Source: Escallonia rubra
Lineage: Eukaryota > Streptophyta > Magnoliopsida > Escalloniales > Escalloniaceae
Assembly: GCA_033065855.1 (NCBI GenBank)
Contig: JAVXUO010001881.1
Span: 62,001-126,000, forward strand
DNA length: 64,000 bases
Direction of reading: 5' to 3'
A program made the translations under genes and the position numbers. This document shows positions 1-11,641 of this stretch, piece by piece. Positions within the stretch are counted from its first letter, which is position 1. Every line of letters starts with the position of its first letter. The notes beneath the pieces are model-generated. The model was given only the letters and a program-made list of their open reading frames with translations. It searched no databases and was not told where the DNA came from.

Positions 1-247
1 GGCTTTGTAGCTTAAATCAGGCGACGGAGGTTAAATTCGGTGACGTAGGCTGAATCCGGCGACTGGCAGACGCCGACAGTGAAGACAGGTAACACGATCT
101 ATGTGTGAGAGTGAGAGAGGGGAGGGGCATATGGTGTTTGACTGTTCGAGTATCTGAGAGAAGGAGGCGGCGTGGGCGATGTCTAGCCGACGGCGTGGGG
201 TGTGGTCTCCTCGGCGGTGTGCATGTGTGATGATCGATGACTACTTG
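1..247. other. Unassigned sequence left of the first solo LTR
   Basis: GC-richer stretch with repeated 'ggcgac' and 'ggtgac' words. It is open in more than one frame but shows no recognisable domain. It is cut by the window edge on the left and by a solo LTR on the right. Confidence 0.3.
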
Positions 248-1513
248 TGAAACCAAAAAGATAACCCTAGAGGGGGGGTGAATAGGATTTTAAGACTACT
301 TAAAAAATTAGCAAACAACAAACCTTAAGCTCAATAACTTAAATAAGCAAACAACCAATCTCAACACAAATGTAAAATGATAATGTAAAGAGAGAAGGGT
401 TTAGAGATACTTGACAAGGAGAATTAAATGGTTCGGCTTGATATACCCTCAAGCCTACGTCCACCCCTTCAAGGAAGTCCCTAGAATCCACTAGTATGAT
501 CTTCCTTACGGGTCAAGATCGAACCTCTTACAATCCCTTGATGCTATGCCCACATAAAGAACAAGCTTTGACAAACCCAAAGCTCCAAAGCTTGACAACC
601 CCAAGCTTTGATACAAGAACCTTTAGATGAAGAATTGTGTACAAGATTTCACTCTTAATAAGTAGATGAGTACAAGTTTAAGTACTAGAACAAGAGAGAT
701 GAGTGTATGATGACTTATGAAAGTGTATACCTCTCAAATGTAAGCTCACAATAAATGCTTTCTTGAAATGGATGAAAATCAATGAAAAACAAGAGAGATT
801 GAACAATTGCCTTGATCTTTGAGTATATGAAAAATAAGAGAACTTTGAATGCAATTGATGAATCAAAACTATGCCCAAAATGAGTATTTATAGATGTGGG
901 AATAAATATGACCGTTTGGGGTTAGGTGGAGCATTAAATGGGCCAAACGGTAAATGCAGTCGACTGCAATGTCCCATTGCAGTCGACTGTATTCCCAAAG
1001 TAGCCGTTGGAAATTCAAATTTCCAACTGGTAGTCGACTGTAATCCAATGCAGTCGACTGTAATAGGCTACTGGAAGTATTGCAGTCGACTGCATTCCAA
1101 TGCAGTCGACTGTAATACCTCACTGCCCAACTTGCAGTCGACTGCATTGGAATGCAGTCGACTGCATTCCAGAAAATGCAGTTTCCTAGTTTTTAAAGAA
1201 TGAAAAACTTTTATGCATACATGGGAAACCTATGGGCAAGTTCTAGGTATACAGCCATCGTAACGATCATCTCTCTACGTCTAGTTTACAAAGAAGGAAA
1301 TAAAGCGTTGTAAAATTCAATCGACGAATTCCTTCTTTGATGCGTTCCGTTGAGAGTCTTTGACCGTGTTGCTCGTCTAATAGTCTGTTTGCATGAGTAT
1401 GAGATTGTTCCTATTTCTTCATCAACTCAATGCATGTTAGACAACATAAACATCAATGTTAGTTATCATCAAAACCAAATATAATCCTAGGTTAAATAAC
1501 CGTAGGGTTAACA
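248..1513 (-). mobile_element. Solo LTR, probably Ty1/copia, minus orientation
   Basis: Read on the minus strand the segment starts TGTTAACCCTACGG and ends with a C-rich block (ACCCCCCCTCTAGGG) and TTTCA, so it has TG...CA ends. The flanking 5-mers ACTTG (243-247) and AGTTG (1514-1518) look like a target duplication with one mismatch. The same terminal blocks occur in opposite orientation at 29699-31071, which shows they are copies of one LTR family. No internal region, primer site or second LTR lies next to it, hence solo. Assignment to copia (SIRE/Maximus-like) rests on the C-rich 3' end and is inference. Confidence 0.75.
954..1170. repeat. Eight copies of a GCAGTCGACTGC-type palindrome inside the LTR
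   Basis: Eight matches to the core AGTCGACT, mostly in the form TGCAGTCGACTG followed by CAATG or TAATC/TAATA, are scattered over about 215 bp. The related LTR at 29699-31071 has only about two (one mutated) in the matching region near 30285-30315, so the array expanded in this lineage. The core contains a SalI-type hexamer GTCGAC. Confidence 0.85.
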
Positions 1514-1739
1514 AGTTGTATATTAATGTCTGATGAGTGATGAGTGATGAGAGAGGGGGCACGGCTGTACGGGTGTGATGAGAGACGGGGCAGGGGTATG
1601 AACGGTGGAGTCTCTCTCTGATGAGATGAGGAAAACCCACATGTGGAGAGGGGAAGTATTTGGACCTCATGCTTCCACGTCCCTACACACTTCCCAATGC
1701 AGAGATATTTTTGTGTAGGTCTTAATATATAGTACAAAT

Positions 1740-1980
1740 TGTAAATGAACTGATGTTCTTTTAAAACTCGGCTCGTGTTCGGCTCGTTAAGTAAACGAGC
1801 CCTCTTGTGCACGAACATTAATAAACAAACATCATAATGTTCAAACTCGGCTCGTTTAATAAACGAGCCTTAAAATTTTGTTCGTGTTCGGTTCACCTAT
1901 TACATGAACGAACATGAATGAATTTTAAAGAGAACGAACATCGAGCTGTTTGTGAATAGCTCGGTTCATTTACAGCCCTA
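1740..1980. mobile_element. hAT-type MITE fragment
   Basis: The stretch carries several copies of the words GGCTCG and CGAGCC around 'gttcg' blocks and ends TTTACAGCCCTA, which is the usual inverted end of plant hAT MITEs starting TAGGGCTGTAAA. The left end was not found, so this is a remnant. Confidence 0.5.
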
Positions 1981-2155
1981 ACCACACCAAAAACCCACCG
2001 CATACAGACACGGTTCCCTCTCCCTTACCCTCTACGAGCTTACAGGGTCATTAACTTTAACCTATACACCAAAATTACACCAAACCATAACAGAAATCTC
2101 TTGCCCGAAGCATCAACTGCCCAGGAAATACACGCCTACACAGCCATGTTCTAGG

Positions 2156-2156
<1 letters not shown>

Positions 2157-2188
<32 letters not shown>

Positions 2189-2192
2189 GCAC
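2157..2192. repeat. Compound (CT)n(CA)n microsatellite
   Basis: A run of CT repeats passes directly into CA repeats. Simple sequence only. Confidence 0.9.
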
Positions 2193-2639
2193 ACTACCCA
2201 ATAGCTAAAAACACACACTAAACCACCAACACATACTAGGACATATATACTAAAAATTTGGAAGCTTACCTCCTGAAAATGGTAGTGAATATCTCTTCTT
2301 TCTCTATGTTTTTCTTCCTCCCCGTGCCTACTATGTTTTCTTCTTTCTACTCTCTATTTTTTCGTTCTTCTTTCTGGTTTCCTTTTTTTTTCCCTTTGTT
2401 TTTCCTTTACCCAAATTTACTCTTATCACAATTAACCTTATTTATTTTTTAAAATGTCTTAGTCATCAACATATAAGTAGAGGTGTCACTATTTAATGAA
2501 ATGATTTCCAAAATTTTTACACATTTCTAACCTAGTCTAGCCTACTTTTTCAAATTTACAAAATAAGCCCTACATTTTGCCTATTTATAAAATGGCCCCC
2601 ATAACTTTAAAAGAAATTATAATTTAACCCAAAACCTTT

Positions 2640-2774
2640 TTAATCTTTCATATTCCAATAAATCTCAAGTAATGCGCAATATTATCTCTCTATTATTTTT
2701 CTCGGATATCCGATAATTATTATTGTTCAAAAAAAAAAATTATTTCTAGCGCCTCGAAAAATGCGGGGTATTAC
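2640..2774 (-). mobile_element. Possible gypsy-type LTR terminus
   Basis: The plus strand ends GCGGGGTATTACA. Read on the minus strand this begins TGTAATACCCCGCATTTTTC, a common start for plant Ty3/gypsy LTRs. The other LTR end and a target duplication were not located, so the left boundary is arbitrary. Confidence 0.35.
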
Positions 2775-5210
2775 ATATTGACTCTATGATCTTTTCCCAA
2801 ATAAGTTGTATTGAATGTCATTGTGCTAGGATCCGAAAGTCTGTCTATATCGTTCCTAAATCAATCACTGCCCTCTATCCTTTACCAACTCTAAGTAAAC
2901 TTTGTCACTTGTGTTATTCCCTTGGTGAGATTCTTTGTGCATTACGCTATGACGTGGATCAAACATAACGAGAATTGACTTCTACCTGATGTAACTTGTT
3001 TGATGATAAAAATGTAAAATCGACCGATTGCCACATGGATCTAAAACTCCCAATTTAAGTTATGTTCCTTAGGTTGTGCTTGAGTACAAGGGTTGGCTTT
3101 CATTTGGACTAGGATGTCCTTGCTTTAAGGCTCCAAGGGAGACCATATTTATCCAATAGACTTGTACTTTTTGCCTATCCCGTTCCACTAATTTTCACTT
3201 TGCATGTTATTATGTGAAGTAGTATTGTTTAATCTCTAAGTATTGCTTAAAAGCTTAATATATTCTATACTTCGACAAATTCTCAGGATCAAAGGGAACA
3301 ATAACACTTCGGTTGATTTGATCAATCACGATAATGGGCTTGAATCCAAACCTTGGCCACAAGTTCAAGCTCTCGAGCTTGACTCAATTAAGTAAACCTT
3401 GGGGGGGGGGGGGGGGGGCTTTTTAGAGACATAATGGTGAGCTGGAACGGCCTCGACAAGTTCGAATTTCAACTGCAACTATTGAGAACTCGTAAAACTC
3501 TCACAATTTGACATGGGGGATAATGTTGTTGTTCCACTAGTTGCCTCGTTTCATCTTATTTACTGGCCTCCCTCATATTTAAGTAACGGTTCTCTCTGTG
3601 TTATTCTTCTCTAAACCGAGTACAAAAGTTAGTCTCCGCAAATTTTGATTTTCTTAAAGGGTTATAATGTGCTTGTTTGAAGATGTTGTCAAGTTCAATT
3701 TGAAAAAAGCGACTGGTTTCTGATGCAACTTCCAAAGTTACTGGAAATAGTTACAATAGGGTTCGCTTGCTTTGCTTTCTTTGATGCATGAAAAGCAACC
3801 ATTCTTCATCTGTTAGTTTATCAACTATCGTTATACTTGGAATTTGACATACTTCTGATGTGAAATCTTTGGTAAACCAAGACGTCCTTGAGTACCGAAA
3901 ACTTGACCTGTCGGTAAGCCATTTGGTCATAAGGAGCCTGCCAACTAACATGGATATGTAAACAGCTCTCGCTCTTACTTTGGCATTGTTGTGGGGAAAT
4001 TATAGCCACCACTACTGGTGCATATTAGGTGCCTAAGGCATTCAACTTTTTTATCAAATTCCTCTATTGGTGAGTAGTTACCGGATGAATGGTACCATCA
4101 TGGTTGTCATCTGATGATAGCATAGCTATACATTGGGCTTGTAGACTGCAATATCACTACGTTATTACTATGTTATTCCTTTATTGGATATAGAATGTGC
4201 CTCTTGATGAGGCTTAGTGTCTAATTACCATATAGCTAGGGATGCAAAGATCTGTGTTGATTATGAAATAGGGATTTTTTGGGTGAATTACATGGTTTTG
4301 TTTTCAGAATTTTGTTTCGCCAAACCGTTGACAAAATGCATTGAATAGTACATAAATAACGGTTACTACTAGGGAATCGAGAATCCCGCTCCAGTATTGA
4401 ACCGACCTACTCCATCTTGTCTCACATGAATATGGAGTGGGTTGGTTCAATATGGAGTGGGATCATCACTTCCCCACTACTATCTTGATTCAGTGTCAAA
4501 TTGGTGCATTTTTATTTTTATTTTTATTTTTATGTTTAGCCATATAAGAGTAGCGTTGTACAAATGAATGATCAGATTTAGTGGAGATACTTGTATGAAT
4601 GTTTACTTGAGTGCATGGATATTTTTCATATGATGTCTTTTCTTTTGTGTAACTAATGCTTACATATGACCTAATTGTTCATGTTTCTCAACATAAAAAA
4701 GCAGAAAAGAATTTCGTCACTTTGAAAATTTTACAAAATAAGATGCATGAATGAAATGGGGTACATAGATGAGTCTTTATCTTGCTTAATGCATTCTGCT
4801 TGTCGACTAGTTTTTCAATTTAATTTAGCTTGTCTTATACCAGTTAAATTTCTAACCTTCTTTCTTGACTTTTTTATTTTCAGGTTTATATGTTGGGAAG
4901 ACATACATCAATGCTTTTGTTGGACTGAGAAGAACCAATATGCACTATAATAACATTTTGGATGAGATGCATATATCTTTAGGTTTGGTTGTTCAATTAC
5001 ATTATATTTGTATGTTTTTGAAATTGAGAAGTTCTGGATGGTTATGTAATTAGGATGTGAATGTTGGATATTGTATCATTAAATGACGTTAGCTTATTTC
5101 TATAATGATGAGTTTATAAGCTTGTTAAATCAACTTTACTGTTCATTTTTCGTGTTGGATTGGAGCAGGGATTACTTAAATACTTCACTTTCACGTCTTA
5201 GGCCAATATT
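2775..5210. other. Unassigned AT-rich region
   Basis: No gene or element was recognised. It contains a poly-G run near 3401-3418 and several short open frames with no recognisable protein similarity. Confidence 0.4.
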
Positions 5211-5214
5211 TTTT

Positions 5215-5663
5215 TGACAAATTTAAGAATATGTCAGGCCAAAATCTAGTGACAATTGCTTAAAAGTGTCGTAAATAGGAACGACATTTCAAAGATAATG
5301 CCGCAAAAACAAAAATTGACACTTAATGCAAGTGTTGCTAATTTAGCAGCATTTCAAAGATAATATCGCCAAATAAAAACTGGCACTTTAATGGAAGTGT
5401 CACTAGCGATATTTTTATTTCAAAGTCTCGCATACCTAAGTTGACTATTGACCTCATAAGAGGCACTTGAAAGTGTTGCACTGAAGTGTCGTAATCTAAC
5501 ATCAACGTGTCTGAGAAGCGTCAGGAAATTTTGGACTGACGAATTTGCAATGCTTGTGAAAAGTGTTGATAAAGTTCGGGAAACCACTTTGTGACACTTT
5601 TACTATTATTGACGACACTTTTTTAGTGTTGCCTAACACCCCCCCCCCCCCCTTCCTGTAGTG
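5215..5663. mobile_element. Terminal part of a CACTA (En/Spm) element
   Basis: The segment ends CCTTCCTGTAGTG, so the opposite strand starts CACTACAGGAAGG, the hallmark CACTA terminus. The preceding 450 bp hold many direct and inverted copies of AGTGTCG/GACACTT, the subterminal repeats expected for this superfamily. The opposite terminus was not found, so the element is truncated or non-autonomous. Confidence 0.6.
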
Positions 5664-7247
5664 ACACAACGAGATTATCTGCTCGAAGTTTAGAAATATA
5701 GGCTTTCAAAAAGAAAGGTTAAACTGTTTATGCACAAAGAGCTAGCAAGTGAAAAAAAATAGTACAAGATAACAATAATGATATGCGTTGACCAAACTAT
5801 GGGTTCTAATCATCAGGAATGCTCATCTTAAGGAAGAGTCATGTGAACCTACACTGCTTTGAGGAGGTTTTTTCTTTTTGGTGCCTTGAATTTTGCCTAG
5901 ATCACTTTTGTCAAGGGTTTTTCGCCTAGCAGGACTTTTTTCTTATATAAATGGTCCATGTTCAGAGAGAGAAAGAGTGACTAAGGCTTAGACTAAGAAA
6001 AAATTGGCGTGACACCTCATTATCTTTGATGGGCTTGCTTTTGGTGAGTGATGATTATGAAGGATTGGTCAAGAAAAGAAGCATGAACTTTTCTCAATTG
6101 TCTATTAATTCCTACTCGAATGTTTAAACTTTAAACCAGATTCTTCATTATGTATCCTGGCATTCAATTTCGAAGAAAATAAAGTTATGTTTTTTGAACT
6201 TGGAAAGACAGTTATCACTACCCCTAAGTGCAAAAATGAATTGTCAATGAGATAAACCATCGGTCTTGAACTCAAAAATCATATGTCCTATAACTTTGTC
6301 GAGTGATTGGTCAATTATGAATTAAGTCAATATGAAATGGGGCAATTATCTCTTACTCTTAAAAATTATTGTGTGCTCTCAACCTTGGTAAGGATGGAAG
6401 CCTAAACTTAAAAGAGACACAACGTCTTTCTGACTCCAACCCTGAAAGAGACTTCTAAAAGTTAAAAATTATTTTTGACTTTTTGACAGTTTTGGGCTAA
6501 TGTCAAATCTGTACCCGAAAGAATCACTCTAATACAGCTTAAGTACCAAGCGTTTTAGAAGCACCAAATCAGTACCTAAGTTGCCAAATATGAACCAAAC
6601 CAGTCTAATGGCTAACAGATCACGGATGCTATTAAAACGTTAGGGTAGGACTGTATTGAGAATCGGATGTAGTTGCTTGGCTATCCAGGTTAAGTTGACA
6701 TCTGATACTTAAGTATTAACCACGCATGTCTGGTCATCACTAAAAGTAACCGGATAAGCAATTAATTCAGACAGCACGGATGCATAAATTATCCATGGGC
6801 AACCCTCAATAGCACAATTCACAGTTACCATTGTCTTCTAATTCTTTACCATGTTAATCACCATTCCATTTTTCACTATGTAATCATGGAGGACAGCTCT
6901 AAAATGATGAATATTATGAAACAACTACTTTATTGCAATATGGACTTTCGTATCTTGACGCTTTTTAAAGTGAGATCCTGATAATAAATGCCTTCAAATG
7001 TGACTTGTATTTTTTTCTTCAAATGTAAGAAGACATCATCAGAGTTAGTCTCAGAATCAGAGTTTGAAATGAAGAATGGTCAGAGTTCGACTCACATCAC
7101 CAAGGTCATCACTATAGCTTCAACAATTTCATCAACTAGGCCATCTACTTTGACATTATCGTCATGTCCTTAACACCTTCAGCTCTCCAATCTCTGTGCT
7201 CATACCTACCTAAATCCTCTATATTTTCCCTCTTTCTGTATTAGCCT
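5664..7247. other. Unassigned sequence between the CACTA end and the hAT element
   Basis: No coding region or repeat structure was recognised. Short open frames lack recognisable motifs. Confidence 0.4.
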
Positions 7248-7592
7248 ATCATCATTAGTGGTGTCAATGGGCCAGGCTTAGGCCGGCCCAGAAGAAGGGT
7301 CGGGCCAGACCAGGCTTCGGGCCATAGGAACGGGGCCGGGCCCAAATGTGGGATATCCTCAGGGGCGGAGCCAGGATTTCATCCCAGGGGGTGCTAAATA
7401 TATATCGAAATTAATAATTTTTTTTATTAGTAAAATAGCAACAAAAAAAAGTGCATTTTTCGACAAAACACAAAAAAATACGAAAAAACATCCAAAAAGT
7501 CTTATTTAATTTCATGAGAGCTACTAAAGACTCTTTACAGTACAACAAAAGCAAATACAAAATAAATATTTCAGAGTTTACAAACGAAAGTA

Positions 7593-10033
7593 CTAAATAA
7601 CTATTCGATGAGGCGCCGAAGATTGGTAACGCTTGATAATAGCCTCATTCCCAATAGTTTTGAAGACATTCTTCTCAATGTAAGAAACCAAGCTATCATT
7701 CATCCATTCATCTCTCATGCGATTTCGAAGTCGAGTCTTTATTATCTTCATTGCAGAGAAAGCCCTTTCTACAGTAGCAGTTGCAACAGGTAACAGTAAG
7801 ACCAATTTCAAAAGCAAGTACACCAAAGGATATATCACATCCTTTTTCAACTCAACCAACTTTATAGCAAGTTCACCAATCCCTTTGACTTCATAAAGTT
7901 CTTCACATGAGCGCACATCCATAATATAAGTCTCGAGCTGACTTTCAAGTACCTTAAGCTCTATCGGGAAAAAGTCATATGGATAAAACTGTGCAAGACG
8001 TATCAAATTCTTCTTATTATAAGCAGAAAAATCATCACTTGGATCGAGACATGCCATACAAATAAGCAACTCCGTGGTTACCTCATTGAAACGATTATTC
8101 AATTCACTGATTTGCAAATCAACAACCATTAAAAAAGTATCAACACGATAGTGGTAATAATTTGTTCCTTCTTCAGCATTACGTCTTCGCCTCCCCGGGG
8201 CTACAAACCTCGCACTCATGTCCAATACATCAATATCGTGTTTTACACAAAATTCTGAGACCTCTTCCAGCAAGTCTTCCAACCCATTATCTCTTAACCT
8301 TTGCAATCGTTGCTTTGTTATTTTTACCAACTTCATTGCATTCACAATGTTTTGATCTTTCTTTTGTAATGCTTGTGAAAGTTCATTCGTCAACCCCAAA
8401 ATAGTTATCATCATATGCATGTTGAAGACAAAATCATAAGTTGGCACTGTATTCAAAAGAATCAATGCTTCACCTCTCTGATCATAATCTGTAGCATCCT
8501 CAACAACCTTATTAAGCACAACTATGACTGAAGCAAACATATGACTCAAATTGAATAATGCACCGTAATGTGACCCCCAACGGGTCTCTCCTGCTCTTTT
8601 GATGCTAGTTTCTTGATTTAAACCTCGACCACTGACGATATCACCACTCTCAAGGGCATGAGCAAGACTAATGGCTTCATTCTCTCGAATAGCATCTCTT
8701 CGTTTACATGAAACTCCCACGGTGTTTACTACCTTAGCAACCAAATTAAATAGCAATGAAATTTGAGCATTTTTTTTTTTGCAACGGCTACAAGAGTGAG
8801 TTGAAGTTGATGAGCAAAGTAATGAATATAATAAGCACTTTCATTCTCCCTCTGAATTAAAGTTTTAAGACCATTGAATTCACCTTGCATATTGCTTGCT
8901 CCATCATAGCCTTGTCCACGAACCCTTGAAATGCTCAATTCATGCATTGCAAATAAACTGTCAATCGTGTCTTTCAATGATAAGGCAGTGGTACTAGCAA
9001 CATGGACTATACCAAGAAAACGTTCAATCACACGTCCTCTTTTGTCCACATATCTGAAGACAACTCCCATTTGTTCTTTGACTGAAATATCACGACACTC
9101 GTCAACTAAAATGGAAAATAATTCAGATTTCATGTCTCCAACAATTGCATCTCGTATTTCTCCGACAATGGCACTAACAATTTCTTTCTGAACTTGTGGT
9201 GAAGTCAATTTCAGATTCTGAGGAGCGTTTGACAATGTTACTTTTTTCACGTTTTCATTGTGATCAGCAAGAAACCCTAAAAGTTTTAGAAAATTTTCCT
9301 GATTTTCAGACTCATTAGATTCTATGTGCCCACGGAAAGACAAGCCTTGACGTAAGAGGAACCGAATGACATCAATTGATGCAGTCAAGCGAGTACGGTA
9401 TTGAACCTTACTTTCATCTGTTTCCTTGGACAAAATTACTTCAATACTCTGCTTAGGGTTATCAAAGGCTTGACACTTAGTTAAAGCAATGTTGTGGCAC
9501 TACCAACTTCTCCCAACATGTTTTTGGAATTTATCTTTCTTTATCCAATCTTTAAAACCATGCTTAACAAAAGCACCACCACCCCCTTACTCCCCATGAA
9601 CACTTTCGAACAAGTAGCAACACAGACAAAATGCTTCATCTTTTGCTACACTATACTCCAACCAACTCGAATAAATGTCAAACCAAGAAGAAACAAATCG
9701 ACGAGACTGAGTTCCGATTTGTGTAAATGGAAAACTGTGGTGACGAGGTTGGCAAGGACCTTTCGACCAATACGCTCGTCGAACTTTATCTCGAACATTA
9801 GGACCATAATCCCAAATATTTGGACGCAACCCAGGATCCGCAATAAGTTCATCCGAGTTGAACTCATCGCTAATTCTACTTGAATGCCCGAAATGAACAT
9901 CACGGTGCACAATGGGAGCCTTGTCCCTTACTGTTGGAATTATAGACTGTTGAATAGTATCTTCATTTATACGCTCATTCTTACTAGGCTGCACTTCTTC
10001 AAACTTTGGTTTCTTTTTATAGTACTTATCCAT
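7593..10033 (-). pseudogene. hAT transposase (TTF/ZMYM1-like), nearly intact but with two stops and one frameshift
   Basis: Transposase of the nested hAT, expected to bind the element's ends and catalyse cut-and-paste movement. The probable start is the ATG at 10031-10033 (MDKYYKKKPKFEEVQ), followed by the TTF-type finger region (FCLCCYLF). Next come the hAT catalytic block with SILVDECRDIS, the GYDGASNMQGEFNG motif, ETRWGSHYGAL, and the C-terminal dimerisation domain (ATATVERAFSAMKIIKTRLR). Length is about 810 codons, normal for this family. Lesions: in-frame TAA near 9587, in-frame TAG near 9500-9502, and a frameshift in an A11 run at 8770-8780 joining the frame that ends near 8729 to the one that ends at 7593. 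The homopolymer shift could be a sequencing error; the two stops look real. Family assignment is secure; activity is unlikely. Confidence 0.88.
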
Positions 10034-10239
10034 TCTGAAAATAAAACACATTTTATTTTCAATATCAATCCATCAATTATCAATCAAATAACCTAATTAA
10101 TCAAAAATATTTTATTCTTTTACTTTTTCAGTCATGTTTCATTATTGCGTTAACCTAATTTCAACCCACCATTCAACTAAATCACACATTTGATATCTAA
10201 ATCCAATTGGGTCCCATCCTCCATCAATCTCAATATCTC

Positions 10240-10500
10240 AAGATTATCCATAATCAATATTAAACATTAATCATAATCAATATCTCAAGATTATCCATAA
10301 TCAATGCTAAACATTAACCATAATCAATATCTCAATATCTCAAGATTATTCATAATCAATGCTAAACATTAACCATAATCAATGCGCAAGATTATCCATA
10401 ATCAATGCTAAACATTAACCATAATCAATGCTCAATATTATCCATAATCAATTGATTCAATTCAATGCTCAAGATTATCAATAATCCATTCCTAATTTCA
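10240..10500. repeat. AT-rich tandem repeat upstream of the hAT transposase
   Basis: Imperfect repeats of roughly 40-50 bp are built from the words CCATAATCAAT, ATCTCAAGATTATC and GCTAAACATTAA. They lie in the 5' part of the nested hAT. Confidence 0.75.
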
Positions 10501-10599
10501 GCTATGATACTAAAAAGATAACAAACAAATTTTATAGAGATGGCAACTAGATCAAGTCAATGAAAGGTGAAATTAAAGTTTGGAAGTTGGAACATACTT

Positions 10600-11140
10600 G
10601 TCACCGAGTCGTCGCCCGCCGCTCGCCGGAGTTCTTGGCCGCCGGTGGACTGTTGGAGTGAAGACTGAAGACCGAAGTCGCCGTCGGCGTAGATCCTGGG
10701 TCAATGGGTCGCCGTCGGCGTAGATCCGGGGTCAGTGGGTCGTCGCCGACTCGCCGTCGGCGTTACGACGTAGATCTAGAAAATGAGAGAGAGCCGAAAT
10801 GAGGCGCCGAAGTGGGTTCGTGGGTGCCGGAGTGAGCCAAAGTGGGTTCGTGGCTGCCGAAGTGGGTTTGTGGCTGTCGAAGTGAGGCGCCGGCCGCGCC
10901 GTGAAGCTTAGTCGGTCGCCGGTCGGTGAGAAAAGAGAGTCAGATCAGAGCAGAGGTGGAGCCGAAGCCGTCGCGTTGCCGTCGTGGGTTCGTGGCTGCC
11001 GGAGTGAGGTGCCGGCCACGCCGTGAAGCTTAGTAGGTCGCCGGTCGGTTTCTCGGTCGGTGAGAAGAGAGAGTCACTCAGATCAGAGAGAGAGAGAGCC
11101 GAAGAGAGAGAGAGCCGAAGAGAGAGAGAGAGCCGAAAAA
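10600..11140. repeat. GC-rich 5' region of the nested hAT with internal duplications
   Basis: Two near copies of a block with GTGGGTTCGTGG, TGCCGGAGTGAGG and GCCGTGAAGCTTAGT occur at about 10810-10930 and 10985-11060. They are followed by GAGAGAGAGCCGAA repeats at 11085-11140. This is probably leader or promoter sequence of the transposase gene; no other coding potential is recognised. Confidence 0.6.
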
Positions 11141-11641
11141 GTGTGAAAATTATGGAAAAATACTATATATAATTATTATTTTTTTTTCAAAATCTGAGGG
11201 GGGCTATAGCCCCCTCTCGTACAACTGTAGCTCCGCCCCTGGATATCCTGGCCCTGGCCCTGTCCAAGCCCAAGTCCCATGGCCTAATTTTAGGGCCAAA
11301 CTAGGGCCCGGGCCTAACTAATAAAATATTTTTTAAAATTCTTTTTACTCATTTTTTATGTTACGAAAAAAAATTTTAATTTTAGATAAATTTATTTATA
11401 GGCCCTCCGCCTTTTATTCGGGCTTGGGACCGGCTGCTTGTAAATAGACAGGCAAAGCTATATATATATATATATATATGAAGGACTAATTTTTCAAAAA
11501 AAAGTGAGGAAAAATATATATTTTGCTTGTAAATACTAAATAACAACATTCTTATGTGCATTGTTTGCTTTAAATATATTTAATTTGTTTGAAAATAATT
11601 TATTCTAAAAACTTGAGAAAACTAAAAGAAAATAAAATTAC

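Larger units (their letters stand above)
7360..11241 (-). mobile_element. Younger hAT element with TTF/ZMYM-type transposase, nested
   Basis: It starts CAGGGGCGGAGCCAGG and ends CTCCGCCCCTG, and is flanked by a perfect 8-bp duplication GATATCCT (7352-7359 and 11242-11249). That duplicated octamer belongs to the outer hAT, which proves the insertion order. It is 3,882 bp long with one transposase gene on the minus strand, an AT-rich repeat tract (10240-10500) and a GC-rich 5' region (10600-11100). Confidence 0.93.

Noticed and set aside
4009-4020. CACTACTGG as the partner end of the CACTA element at 5663
   Set aside because: Match ends after 9 bases with a mismatch, and no matching 3-bp duplication or subterminal repeats follow.
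10240-10500. CRISPR-like regular repeats
   Set aside because: Units are AT-rich, irregular, and inside a plant transposon; no spacer-repeat architecture.
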